Positions 11,530-21,371 are shown, counted from the stretch's first letter. The stretch: DNA of 43,931 bases from Purshia tridentata (GCA_003254885.1 QANT01000273.1:1-43931); one strand, 5' to 3'. The notes: generated by a model not told the origin, from the letters alone. Program-made: numbers and translations.

Positions 11530-11742
11530 GAGAGAGTCTTGAATGGGGCTGGAATGCCACTCATCTAATAAGATTTCCAATTGACATCTGTCAATTTTAA
11601 ATCTAGCTGGACTTCTCAGCCCTCTTCTCTTTCTATCCTCTTCCAATTCCTCTTCACATCAAATACAACATTAATTTAAAAAAAAAACAAAAGATTTCCC
11701 TCCTTCCCAATTTTTCCTTTGGTGCTTTTTTTCCATCAACGG
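11530..11742 (+). repeat. MULE-1 left terminal inverted repeat
   Basis: The partner is 16699-16915 on the other strand. Shared blocks include GGGGCTGGAATGCCACTCAT, AATTTTAAATCTAG, TGGACTTCTCAGCC and the inner TCAACGG. In other MULEs the TIR carries transposase-binding and promoter sites. Confidence 0.92.
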
Positions 11743-12105
11743 ATTATGCTCTCCTCCAATGTTTGAAGATACCTTCATTCTGTTTGTCTTTGCTTTAATC
11801 AATTGTGAAGCAAGTCTATTGAACAAGAGAAACATTCAGCCAAGTAGTTCTAAGTGGAAAAGTTTATGAAGGTGAGGCTCATTCAACCAAATTTTTATAC
11901 AATATTTTGTTTGACTTGCTTTATTTTATGTTAATAAGAATCTATTATTATGTTTTTACATTTGGGTCTGAATTTTATTGCATATGCCCAGTGCAAATGT
12001 GTAACACCCCGCACTTTTCAAAATGGTTTTGAAAAGCTTTTTAAACATTTTCGGGATTTTATTTGGAAAGTAAGCGTTTTGGACTTTTTTTCAAAATTTT
12101 AAAGT

Positions 12106-12166
12106 TTGACTTTTAAAAAGGGGGCAAAAGTTGACTTTTTGTTCAGGAGGTGTTTTTGCGTTGACT
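12106..12166 (+). promoter_or_regulatory. W-box cluster in LTR 5' region
   Basis: TTGACT occurs at 12106, 12131 and 12161. TTGAC(C/T) is the binding core of plant WRKY transcription factors. The same arrangement recurs in the other LTR copies, which suggests a promoter (U3) role; expression is not shown by the sequence. Confidence 0.45.
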
Positions 12167-12788
12167 TTGGATTCGTTAGAAAGGTCTCGTTCTCACGAGT
12201 TCGTAGACACGTAGCACGCGTCAAACGGAGCTACGGTTTGAAAGTTACGGACGTGTGAAGAGAAGGACACATTGGTAATTTTGAAAAAGGTGATTTTAAA
12301 AGCCTAAAAACCCAGATTTTTCACACTTTCTCTCTCCTCTCTCCCGCAACCTTCTCTCTCTCGCGACACCCATTTCAGCCGTGACTTTCGCCGGCGCGTG
12401 GGGGCGCGTCCGGCGGCGGCTGAAGTCGATCCTTGGCTTCCCGTGCTCGCCGGCTCCTCCTCTTCCTTCCCATGGTGGCGGCTCGCCGTGAAATAGCTCG
12501 AAAAGTGGAGATTCGAATCGTGCACAGTCGGCGTCGGTGGCGATCTCGGCGATTCCGGCGACGACGCGACCTTCCTCCTGTCCAGATCTTCTCCCCTCAT
12601 CGAGCCCAGCTTGTTGGTGGGTTCGATTGAACCTTTGGACCGCCGTGGACGGCGGATCGGCGTGGGTGTGCCGTCGGCTTTTCCGGCGAGTTTCGTCAGT
12701 TTTCGGCCACTTTTGGCCTTCGACCCAGGTTCGAGAATCGATCCCCTCGATCTCCTCTACGTGCCTGTGTAATTTGTTTCAGCTAAGC

Positions 12789-12836
12789 TTGACTTTGACT
12801 TTTGGCAGGTTGACCGCCGTTGACTAGCCGTTGACC
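12789..12836 (+). promoter_or_regulatory. dense W-box cluster (five cores in 48 bp)
   Basis: TTGACT at 12789, 12795 and 12820, and TTGACC at 12810 and 12831. It follows the GC-rich island of the LTR. A related group is visible on the minus strand of the copies at 4937 and 35731. Confidence 0.4.
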
Positions 12837-13717
12837 GTCGTGGGACCCGCCGCGTGTGGGGGTTCCAGTGACCGTTCAGTAGTTTTTGGCCTCGGGCCAA
12901 CCACCCGAGCCTGTGGGTGAGCTTCTGAACTTTTCGAGGGTGACTTCCGAGGGTCGGGCAGCCACCGTGTGTGGTGGTTCCCGCCTGTTTTTGTGCGTGT
13001 TGGCTCGGTTGTGATTCCTGTTTTGTCTTACTTGGTTTGTCTGGTCTTAACAGGTGCGCTCGGCTCGGAAATTGCATTTTCGATGCCGTTATGCTGCCGG
13101 ATTTTGGAATCCGTGCAAAGGAGCCACAAAGGGCACGAAGGGTAGTTCAGTCTTTTCGTGCGGAAAAATGTGAGTGAAATTAAGATCAATTTATTTCAGT
13201 TCAGTTAACTTTCTGGTCCAGTTAATTGCTTGCTTTGTTTGCTTTGTGTGATTGGTGGTTGTTTGCTAGTCAAGGAGGGTTTGGAAATTAGGATTTCAGA
13301 TCTCGAGGTGTTAAAGGTTAATTGAGGTTAAAGGCTTAAGTAAGAGATTGGAGTAACCGTGGGTATCAATTGAGGATTAAGTTGGATTCTAAATAAGGAT
13401 CAGTGGTTATTGTTCGAGGATTAGTGGATCCCAGTTGGAGGATCTAGTTGGATCCCAAGTAAGGATATCTCGTGGATGGTTTCGAGGTTATTTCAGTTTA
13501 GAGGTTGAATTGAGGATAAATAGAAGTATTACAGATTGAGACAGTGAATTGGATTGGCTTAGAGGATTGGTGATCCAGTTGAGGATTGTGATTGCTGAAT
13601 TGTGATTTGTGGTTTGATTGTGATTTGAGGCATTAAGATGGATTGTGGTATGATTATTTTATTTCAGTTAATTTGAGGTTACAGTTGGATTTCACTCATA
13701 CGGGCTCTAGTGAGCTT

Positions 13718-13761
13718 ACCGGGTTTGTGTGTAAACCCGGTGCACCTGTGGTTGGGTGCAG
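13718..13761 (+). repeat. conserved double hairpin in family-A LTR
   Basis: ACCGGGTTT (13718-13726) and AAACCCGGT (13733-13741) form a perfect 9-bp stem with a 6-base loop. TGCACC...GGTGCA follows directly as a second 6-bp stem. The first stem is intact at 24273-24296 and, on the minus strand, at 26303-26326. In the copy near 35995-36015 one arm has decayed. Confidence 0.7.
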
Positions 13762-14197
13762 GGTTGTTTTTGCAGGCTTGCAGGCTGAGGAGACGGTGGA
13801 GGGAAGACGAGGCAGTGGGACCAGCAGTGCTACATAAAGCTATTTTACATTGTGATTTTTATGTAAAAGTTTTACAACTTGTTTTATAAACATGTTTTTG
13901 CAACTTACAGTTATTTCAGTAAATTATTTTATTATTCATGGCTCACAGTTTCAGAAAAAAGGGCCCACAGGAAACAGTTGGCAGTTTTCAGCAGTTTAGG
14001 CACGTGCCCGAGGGTCGGGGCGTGACAAAATGTCATGCCAATTTTTGGCTAAGTCTGATGGTTTAAAAAACCATAGTAAGGAAGACAATACAAATTTGCA
14101 TTTACAAAAACTTAGGCTCATAAAACTGTGTGCCCAAATTTTTTTTGTAAGTACCTAACTAAATGCATATATTTATGTGATTAGGTTGATTAAGCCA

Positions 14198-16218
14198 ATG
14201 AAGCACTCAAACCATAGAATAGGAACAGAGATATTAAGTGATCATGATGAGATATTTGGAGAAGATGTTGATGAAGAACTCAAAGTTGGAAGAAAGGTAT
14301 ACTCTGATGATTGAGCTTAAGATTTATATAATAATTAAGCTTTTAGAAAAGGTTTCAGTATTCGTAAAGGACATTTACGAAAAGATGTATCGGGGTATTC
14401 AGCAAAGAGAATTTTTGTGCTCTAAAGAAGGGTTTGATGATGAAAATTCACTTGCAGTGAGAAAACTTAATCGGTTAGAGACAAGAACAGGTTGCAAGGC
14501 CATGGTTCGGTTTAATGTGAAAGATGGAATATGGACAATTTCTCTCATCATTTTAGATCACAACCATGACCTTGCTAAAGCTGAAGAAAGACAGTTTTTA
14601 ATCAAAAAATAATTGATGCTGGTATAAGACCGATAAAATCATACTTCTACCTAGCAAATGAAGTGGGTGGTGCTGAGAATATTGGATGCACTAAGAAAGA
14701 TGTATGGAATTACTTGCAAAGTAAGAAGAATGAAATGATGGAAGCAAGGGATGGACAAAGTCTATTAAACCACTTTAAGCGTAAGCAAGGTGATGATCCT
14801 AACTTTTTCTACTCAATGCAATTGGATCAATTTAGTAGAATGACAAATTTCTTTTGGAGAGATAGTAGATCAAAGTTAGATTATGAATGTTTTGGTGATG
14901 TTGTATGCTTTGACACAACATTTCGAATTAATAAATATAATTTGTATTGTGCTCCATTTGTGGGAGTTAACCACCATTGGAAGAATGTCTTATTTGGCTG
15001 TGCTTTTCTTCTAGATCAAAGTACCGAGTCATTTGTCTAGTTGTTTGAGTCTTTTTTGGAAGCAATGGGAAACAAAGAGCCAACAACTATTTTCACAGAT
15101 AAGGATAAGGCAATTAAAATAGTGTTTTCAAAGGCATGTCACCGATTGTGCACTTGGCACATTGCCAAGAAAGCAAGAGAAAATCTTGGCTGTCCTTTTG
15201 CTAATCTTGAGTTCAAGAAGCATTTCAACAAGTGTTTTTATGGGTGTGATTGTGAAACTGAATTTGAGGCTTCATGGGATGAAATGATTAATGAATTGAA
15301 CCTTAGAGATCAGCCGTGGCTTAAGAAGTTATATTCACTTCGAGACAAGTGGTGCCTAGCTTTTAGTTTGGATAATTTTTCAACAAATATAAGATCAACC
15401 CAAAGGAGTGAAAGTACAAATAATATTTTCCATCAAATTTCTATTAAAACAATGGAGCTTATTAAGTTTGTGCATCATTATGAGAAAAAAAATAGAAGAG
15501 ATATGTTTAGCGGAGTTGGAAGATGATTATGGTTGCAAAAATGGTGTACCTCGTCTAAAAGTAAGGAATGGAATGTTGAGTCATGGAGCTAATGTGTACA
15601 CTATTAAATTATTTAGTTTCTTTGATAAGGAGTTATTGGGTTGTATTACTGTGAGGGTGAAAGAAGTTTGTCATAAGGATGGGGTTTATGCCTATGATTT
15701 ATTTAAAGAAGGTCACAAAGATCATATAGAATCGAATATAACCCTATGACTTTGGATATTTCTTGTTCTTGTAAGTTATTTGAGTCAATGGGGATCTTGT
15801 GTCATCATGCTTTAAGGGTGTTTGATTTGAATAACTTCACTAGTTTACCTACACAATACATATTGAAGAGGTGGACTAAGGATGGAAAGAAAGGGATTGT
15901 GTGCAGTAATAATAAATGTGCTTCTATAAGCAACGATCTAGAGTCAGCAAGATTATTGCGTCTTAGTGAGTTGATGCATGAAGGAATAAATGTTATGATA
16001 TAGCTTCATTGAGTGATTATGGAACTAAGATTGTTAAAGAAATTCTAGTAGAGACAATGAAGCGTCTTGAAAAAGACTTGGAAACTACAAATATTTTGAA
16101 TAACTTAAAGAAAATGGATGAACAATCCAATGACAGCACTCTCCCTAATCAAGTGACAGTGCTAAATCCACCAATTGTGAGGGCACAAATGACAAAGCGT
16201 CGACTAAAAAGTAGTTAA
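14198..16218 (+). pseudogene. FAR1-related MULE transposase, degenerate
   Basis: The ATG at 14198 starts an acidic N-terminus. Next come an interrupted FAR1-type zinc-chelating DNA-binding domain (GFSIRKGHLRKD, about 14352-14390; TGCKAMVRF; ILDHNHDL, about 14550-14575) and the MULE transposase domain, with candidate catalytic residues in VCFDTTFRINKY (Asp, about 14908), FTDKDKAI (Asp, about 15098) and RSESTNN (Glu, about 15410). Last is a SWIM zinc finger, CSCKLFESMGILCHHAL (about 15763-15812). Faults are three stops near 14313-14342, frameshifts near 14400, 14600, 15500 and 15745, and TAG at 15038 where Trp is likely. The order of domains matches FAR1/FHY3 relatives and Jittery-type transposases. 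The flanking TIRs identify it as the transposase of MULE-1, not a domesticated host gene. About 620 codons in all, close to the family size. Confidence 0.88.
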
Positions 16219-16698
16219 GAGAAGCAAAAAAAAAAAAGGCTACGAAAGGTACATGTAAACAACAAAAACATTGCAAATTGATAAACAACAAAAGCACTTA
16301 AATAGGCTTTTTTGGGAGATTTCCAAGAAACCTACAATCTTTCCACTGGTATGTCAGAGAGGGAATTTGGAATTGCTAACAAACACTAGCAATCTGAAAT
16401 ATAAATTGATACCAGTGCAATTCCAGTCAACCCCAAATTGGACTTCTTCAAGATTCTCACTGCATATCGAAGATTTATAATTTAATCAAAATCAAAAATT
16501 TATACTTCAAAATTCACAGATCTTAACCTATTATTTATCATTAAAAAGCAATAAAACTTAAATAAAAGATGGGATTTTAGAAAACAAAGCAACAAAATCA
16601 AACCCAAAAAATGAGGCTTACTTTTTCCCGATCTTGTCTACCAATTTTTCTCTTTGGCCATTCAATCTCTCTCGTCGTCCATGCATCCAAAATTTAAC

Positions 16699-16915
16699 CC
16701 GTTGATAGAAAAAGAATGCCAGAAGAAAAATTAAGAAGAAGAGAAAGCTTTTGTTTTTTGAGATTAACGTCATATTTGACGTGAAGAGGAAGCAGAAGAG
16801 GACAGAAAGAGAAGAAGGCTGAGAAGTCCAACTAGATTTAAAATTAACAGATGTCAAAATTTAATTAGAAGTCTCATTAGATGAGTGGCATTCCAGCCCC
16901 ATCCAAGACTCTCTC
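16699..16915 (-). repeat. MULE-1 right terminal inverted repeat
   Basis: Reverse complement of 11530-11742 with scattered substitutions and indels; it ends at GACTCTCTC (16915). The 9-bp duplication AGCGTTGAG follows at 16916-16924. Confidence 0.92.
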
Positions 16916-16924
16916 AGCGTTGAG

Positions 16925-17061
16925 TCCACTAGAAGATCATTCCACAACTCTGGGGTTCAACATCACCATTATAGGAGATGGTTATGTTCCAACACCATCA
17001 CTATAATGGGCGATAGTTAAGTTCTAACACCATCACTGTCCAGCCAATGAAAGTGTGGTAG
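16925..17061 (+). repeat. 35-bp subterminal-type repeats, probable CACTA right end
   Basis: The motif ACACCATCACT with its flanks repeats about two and a half times (16960-17040), ending ...AGTGTGGTAG next to the LTR at 17062. Arrays of short subterminal repeats are typical of CACTA ends. Confidence 0.45.
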
Positions 17062-17354
17062 TGTAACAACCTGTACCTTTTTAAGTAAATTCTAATCGGG
17101 CCCAAAGTTGACTTTTGGTTCTAGTAAGATTTTAGCTTTGACCTTGGCTCCGTTAGGAAGGTCTTAAGCTCACGAGTTTGTCGACACGCGGCATGGGTTG
17201 TTTAGAGCCACGGGTAGAAAGTTATGAACGTGACAAGGGATCCAAAGTTGACTTTTTAAATTACAAGGATTTTAGAGTTGACTTTGACATCGTGACGTAG
17301 AGCTCGACTCCACGAGTTCGTAGACACGTAGCATGTGTCATTTAGAGCTACGAT

Positions 17355-17880
17355 TTGAGAAATACGGAGGTTCAAAGTGAGGGGCAAACTTGTAATTATG
17401 AGGAAATGGCATTTAAAATTCTAGAAATTTCTGGAATTCTCTCCCTTCCTCTTATTTCTTCCCCACGCGCAGCCCACCTCCCCCAGACCTGCAGGCCATC
17501 TTTCTCTCCCCTTTCCACTTCGCGCGACCACCCAGCCCCCACTGGCGACGTCCCCAGCCGCCGACCAGCGAACTCAGACTCCTCCCGCCGCCCCCCAGCC
17601 CTTCCTCTTCTCTCTCTCGTGATTTCTTTCTCCCCCTGCGTGTGCGACGTGCGCGACCCGTGTGACAACCTAGCCTTCACCGATCGTTCCGGCTGCCCAG
17701 ACCCACCGGCGACACTCTCCAGGTGCCGGCCAGCTGTCCCAGTGCATCCTACCATGGAACCAGCCTCTGACGTGTGCGAAATCTGCTCAGAAACCACCCA
17801 GCTCGCCGCCTTTGTTGGTCACGGATTCCGACTAGCTCCGGCCTCCGATTACCTAAATTTTAGGTGAGTTTTCTCCTCTC
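17355..17880 (+). other. GC/pyrimidine-rich leader island with conserved GTGAGT
   Basis: The same island, rich in CCACC and CTCTC, recurs at about 21670-22195 and 43380-43880. In all three copies it ends in a splice-donor-like sequence (TTTAGGTGAGT or TTTTGGTGAGT) followed by AT/G-rich intron-like DNA. Reading frames across the island differ between copies by indels, so it is probably an untranslated, perhaps spliced, leader of the LTR transcript. Confidence 0.5.
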
Positions 17881-18486
17881 CTTGTGGGCTTTCTTTCCCC
17901 TTTAGTTTGGGTGTTTAATTTTGAGTATTTTGGAAGATTAAAATTTGGGGGATTTTGAGATCATTCGGATTTGGCCTTGTTTGAGTGGAATGGTTGGTTG
18001 TTTTGTGTAATTGGGGGTTTAGGGATGAATTTGGGGTAAATTGGGACTTAATTGGTTGATGAATTTTGAGAATTTTGGAACTTGGAGATTTTGGGGTTAT
18101 GCTCAATTCGGATTCACATGTAATTTGGAAATTGGAGGCTATCTTGTTGTATTGTAGGTAATTTATGTCCTATTTGGAGCTCTAATTTATGCTCTAATTG
18201 ATGTTAGAATGGTAAATTAGAAGAGATGTGGAGGAACTATGATTTTTGGGAATAGAAACGCTACTTTGAACGGTGATGGTGATGATATGAACCTTCTAGT
18301 CGTTAAACTCTCGGTTTTTATTGTGAATTTAGACTCTAATTAAGTGGGTTTTAATCTTGGAATGATTGGAAGTGTTTCGGGTCGATAAAGCCTTAATTTA
18401 ATTATTATTTGCGAACTTTTTGGCGCCGAAAATAATTCTTGGACGAACCCCGATTGTGTTTGGGGGTGAATAGGATTTAATCGAGT

Positions 18487-19048
18487 ATATTGATTTACTT
18501 ATAGTCACCAGTGGATTTTTACGAAATGTTTTAAAACTAGGGGATTTTAAAGAAAGACGTGAGGTCTTTGTGCTCAACTATTTCTTTAGTTTACTGTAGT
18601 AACGAATTTTTATAATTTTAGTTAAATGTTTCTTATCTTCATCCACTCACTGAGTCGTCTCACTAGTTTTATCCTTATTGTTGTTTTAAATTTTCCCCCC
18701 AGGTTGTAGCGGTGGAACGGTCGAGCCAAAGACGTCGAGGCACTCTTGTGAAGTTGTGAAATCGTAGGAACTAGTTCTCTTTGTATTTTATATTTTTAGT
18801 AAATCTTGTAGCACCGCTCTGTTATTCTAGTGAATACTTAATTAATTGGTTTTAAAATTTGGGTCGGAGACCCTTTGGTTGTGGTAGAGGAGCTGTGGTG
18901 CTTAGAAGTGCTTTTGCAAGTCTTTTTGGAAAGGGTTAGTCCAATTTCAGGGGAGGTTTTGCCGAATTTTCGGTAGGATTTTTCTTGATATTGGATTCCC
19001 GCAGGACCACTTCGAGTTTCAGGGTGGAAATAGGGGTCGGTCCTGTCA
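18487..19048 (+). repeat. extra LTR tail segment (562 bp) absent from the sister LTR
   Basis: Sequence up to GGATTTAATCGAGT and from ATAATTGACGAGT is shared with the 3' LTR (junction near 22795), where this segment is missing. The segment ends exactly in an LTR-type 3' terminus and is similar by eye to the true 5' LTR tail (about 19960-20501): both contain ...GGATTTTA...TTTAAAACT, a cytosine run with AGG, GTCGAGGCA, GGGTTAGTCCAATTTCAGGGG and GGATTCCCGCAG. Confidence 0.75.
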
Positions 19049-19684
19049 ATAATTGACGAGTATTAAAGTTGGTGTTGTTAGATTTCGAGACGGAAGTGAT
19101 TTAAAATAGAATTAAGTATATTGGCTTTAAGAGAAATTAGAGATTTTAACCGTAAGAAGTTCAAAGAGTTAAGGCTCAGTTACGTGTGTCGGAATCATCA
19201 TTGAGTCGAGCCTAATTTCGAATTTTATTCTTTAGATTGAAGGCGACAATCTTGAAGCTCAAGCGATTCCACGGAGGATCGAAGCTAGATATGTCACTGT
19301 GAGTGGACTCATTTATAAATTTTACGATTTAATTTATATTTTCAGTTTGAGTTAGCTAAGCGTTGATTTAATTAATTTAGAAATATTATTGTTCTTGAGC
19401 ATGGTTTGTTGATTTCTTGAATTAAATTGATTTGGACTTTGAATATATCCCAGTTTTCTCATTTCAGTGTTTCGAACATGAGTTCATAGAAATTTAGATT
19501 TCAAACTGGCTTTGGTGCCAAGGATTTATAGTCGTGGTTTTAAGAAACTAAAAGCGGTTTTGAAATGCCGTATAAGTACCCAGCCACAGATCAGTTCAGT
19601 AAAGTCTTTGGGACCCATCACGGCACACACATAGGCTTTGGGCCGTGTGTCGGGATGCCTTGCCCTTTGGGGGTGACCCTGTGT

Positions 19685-19815
19685 GCACGTATGGCAGTTT
19701 GTTGGCCCTGCATGCATACAGCAGGTTGTGAGCCCTGCGCATGTATGGCAGGTTATTGGCCTTGCATGCGTATGGCAGGTTGTGAGCCCTGCGCATGTAC
19801 GGCAGGTTTGGTGAG
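19685..19815 (+). repeat. 27-bp minisatellite in LTR (five units)
   Basis: Units such as GCATGC(A/G)TA(C/T)(A/G)GCAGG followed by TTGTGAGCCCT repeat every 27 bp. Because 27 is divisible by three, they give a fake Cys-rich ORF with a 9-residue period (C-E-P-C-A-C...). Related arrays occur at 23425-23555 and, inverted, at 36757-36880. Confidence 0.85.
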
Positions 19816-20504
19816 TAACTGGTTGGGTAGAAGTTATTATTATTATATTAGTTTTATAAAAAGGTTTTCAATGGTTATAAACTTACAGTTCATATTTGAT
19901 AATTTGGGAGTTTGACCTGTTTTATTTATTTATCAAAGATTTCGGAATGGATTTTCAGATGCCAATTTTTACATAAAGTTTCAGCGGATTTTATGAAAAT
20001 GATTTAAAACTGGGGGATATCAAAGAGTGTTTGTGAGGTCTTAGAGGAAACTTGAATTTAAAGGATTTTCAATACTTATTTTTGATTTATGTCCACTCAT
20101 GGGGTTTGTCTCATGTTTATTTTTCTTCGTATTGTTAAACATTTTCCCCAGGTATAAGAGATCGCTGAGGTCGAACCACACCACGTCGAGGCAAAAGCTT
20201 TTATTTTAAATTTTTTTTCCCAAGTTGGTTTTTATCTATTGTTGTAAACTCAAATTAGACATGCTTTGAATCCTGTTTTGGATTTGAGTTATGTTTTGTT
20301 GAGATTTTGAATTTAGTCGGAGACTCCTTATTTGTGGTAGAGGTGCTGTGTTTTAGAAATGTGTTTCACAGGTTTTCTAAAGAAAGGGTTAGTCCAATTT
20401 CAGGGGAAGTTCTGCCGAATTTTTGGTAGGATTTTCCTTGATATTGGATTCCCGCAGCATCACTTTGAATTTCAGGGAGAAAATTGGGGTCGGTCCTATC
20501 AATT

Positions 20505-20516
20505 TGGTATCAAAGC
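20505..20516 (+). promoter_or_regulatory. primer binding site, initiator tRNA-Met type
   Basis: TGGTATCAAAGC lies three bases after the LTR end. The usual plant iMet primer site is TGGTATCAGAGC, so there is one difference (A for G at position 9). Confidence 0.85.
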
Positions 20517-20595
20517 ATAGGTTTATGATTCCTCTACCTTTGCACCAAGTGTGCATCCTTGTTTCTGAGAATTTCTTGGTTTTTTTATAGGAATT

Positions 20596-20665
20596 ATGCC
20601 TCCTCGACATGGTCGACCTTGCACAAATTGTTGTACATTTTGGGGGAGAAATAGTTTACTTGATT
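20596..20665 (+). pseudogene. gag start stub
   Basis: An ATG 80 bp after the primer site opens MPPRHGRPC and continues to a stop after about 23 codons. The position and the basic Pro/Arg start are as expected for gag of TGTAAC-type gypsy elements. Nothing recognisable follows, so the rest of gag-pol has been deleted or has decayed. Confidence 0.5.
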
Positions 20666-21371
20666 GATACAAAGTGTGGTGATAGCCAAATTTTTATTTT
20701 TCAGTTTGAAGTTTGCAAACCTGAGAATTTTCAGATAATAAGTATTCCAAGAATTGAGATGGTCGAAAATTTACATTTATGTTTGTGCCCAAGTTAAGGT
20801 GGATAACCATACTTTTTGGAGAGCGAATCGTTAAACTTTTCGGCTTGACGCCAGGACTGTGATTTGGGCAATAAGGTTGAAGCTCATGGACAAATTATAA
20901 GTTTTCATAGTTTCGTTTTGAAAAGGAAAAAGGGAGACGAAAAGTTAAACAAATAAATGAAATTGTCATAAGGACTTTTACAAGGAAGAGACTCTTGTGA
21001 GAAGGAAGTAGTCAAGTTAGAAATTGAATAATGAAGTAAAGTGATAAATCAATAACCCTTAAGAAAAGAAATTATTAGTTGTTGGATCACATGGTGCTAA
21101 AGTGTAAGAATTCCTTTTCAGTAAGGTTATGATGCTGGGTTATCATCGAGATTTTTATTTAAGAAGGGGATTTGTGGGTCATGCGATATAAAGTTAGACA
21201 CTACTTAAGTTGTCTGACCTATGAGAAGCTACTAAGAAATATTGATCTGTTGTGGTTAAACAAGAAGGGTTTCATATAGTGGGTTACCTTGGAAGCATGA
21301 ATTCCATTTGATATTTAGGTAAGGTATTATTTTTGGTGTTAGAAGAAGTGTGAAACGATAAATTTTCTAAC
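20666..21371 (+). other. decayed internal retroelement sequence
   Basis: About 0.7 kb without a convincing reading frame between the gag stub and the polypurine tract. It probably holds the remains of the 3' untranslated region after the gag-pol deletion. I recognise no protease, reverse transcriptase or integrase motif. Confidence 0.5.

Larger units (their letters stand above)
12000..14027 (+). mobile_element. solo LTR, family A, 2028 bp
   Basis: It starts TGTAACACCCCGCAC and ends GAGGGTCGGGGCGTGACA. It is flanked by a perfect AAATG duplication (11995-11999 and 14028-14032). No primer site, polypurine tract or coding domain is present, so it is a solo LTR. The 5' part has three W-box cores (TTGACY at 12106, 12131 and 12161). 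A GC-rich island follows (about 12360-12740), then a second W-box group of five at 12789-12836. The 3' part has the palindromic hairpin pair at 13718-13760. CCGAGGGTCGGG occurs at 12947-12958 and again at the 3' end (14008-14019), bracketing the kilobase missing from the short copy at 4937. It lies inside MULE-1. Confidence 0.93.
11530..16915 (+). mobile_element. Mutator-like element MULE-1 (FAR1/Jittery-type), nearly complete
   Basis: The two ends are long inverted repeats starting GAGAGAGTCTTG (left, 11530-11742) and, reverse-complemented, GAGAGAGTCTTGG (right, 16699-16915). They match along more than 200 bp with small indels and are bounded by a 9-bp target duplication with one difference. 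A plus-strand FAR1-related transposase gene lies inside. A 2028-bp solo LTR with its own duplication sits between the left TIR and the coding region; without it and one duplication copy the element is about 3.35 kb, ordinary for an autonomous MULE. It inserted near the 3' end of the CACTA gene 2 coding region. The coding region has stops and frameshifts, so it cannot now make its own transposase. Confidence 0.92.
7221..17061 (+). mobile_element. probable CACTA (En/Spm)-like element 2, with nested insertions
   Basis: The left terminus CACTACTACAAAACC starts at 7221 and is followed by Cys/Thr-type subterminal motifs (GCCACTG, GCCACAAA, GTGGCA) to about 7400. At the right, 17040-17061 ends ...AAAGTGTGGTAG just where an LTR begins with TG; read in reverse, CACTACCACACTTTC would be a plausible partner terminus. 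Between 16940 and 17050 a 35-bp unit containing ACACCATCACT repeats two and a half times, as subterminal repeats do. The plus-strand Transposase_24-type gene (10302-11525) lies inside. The LTR insertion at 17062 sits in or next to the terminus, so the 3-bp target duplication cannot be verified. Nested inside are a TIR-type element (7499-9244) and MULE-1. Confidence 0.5.
17062..20501 (+). repeat. 5' LTR, family B long form (3440 bp)
   Basis: It starts TGTAACAACCTGTACC and ends CGGTCCTATCA, three bases before the primer site. Features in order: four W-box cores (17108, 17138, 17248, 17278); a GC- and pyrimidine-rich island (17450-17860); a splice-donor-like TTTTAG|GTGAGT at about 17870; a tail segment ending with a full LTR-like terminus GGTCGGTCCTGTCA at 19048; a region with a 27-bp minisatellite (19685-19815); and a second, diverged tail ending at 20501. 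It thus contains two tail copies in series, which explains its unusual length. The ORF at 17355-17867 is island composition, not a protein. Confidence 0.8.

Noticed and set aside
14198..16218. A domesticated host FAR1/FHY3-type gene
   Set aside because: Long flanking TIRs with a 9-bp duplication and many stops mark it as the decayed transposase of a MULE.
17355..17867. 170-codon plus-strand ORF, rich in Pro, Ser and Arg
   Set aside because: It lies in the GC-rich LTR island. The corresponding frames at 21675 and 43444 are shifted or stopped by indels, and both strands are open, so it is a composition artefact.
19565..19915. Cys-rich ORF with a 9-residue period
   Set aside because: It is the translation of the 27-bp minisatellite in an LTR; the period arises because 27 is a multiple of three. 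Other copies have other frames.
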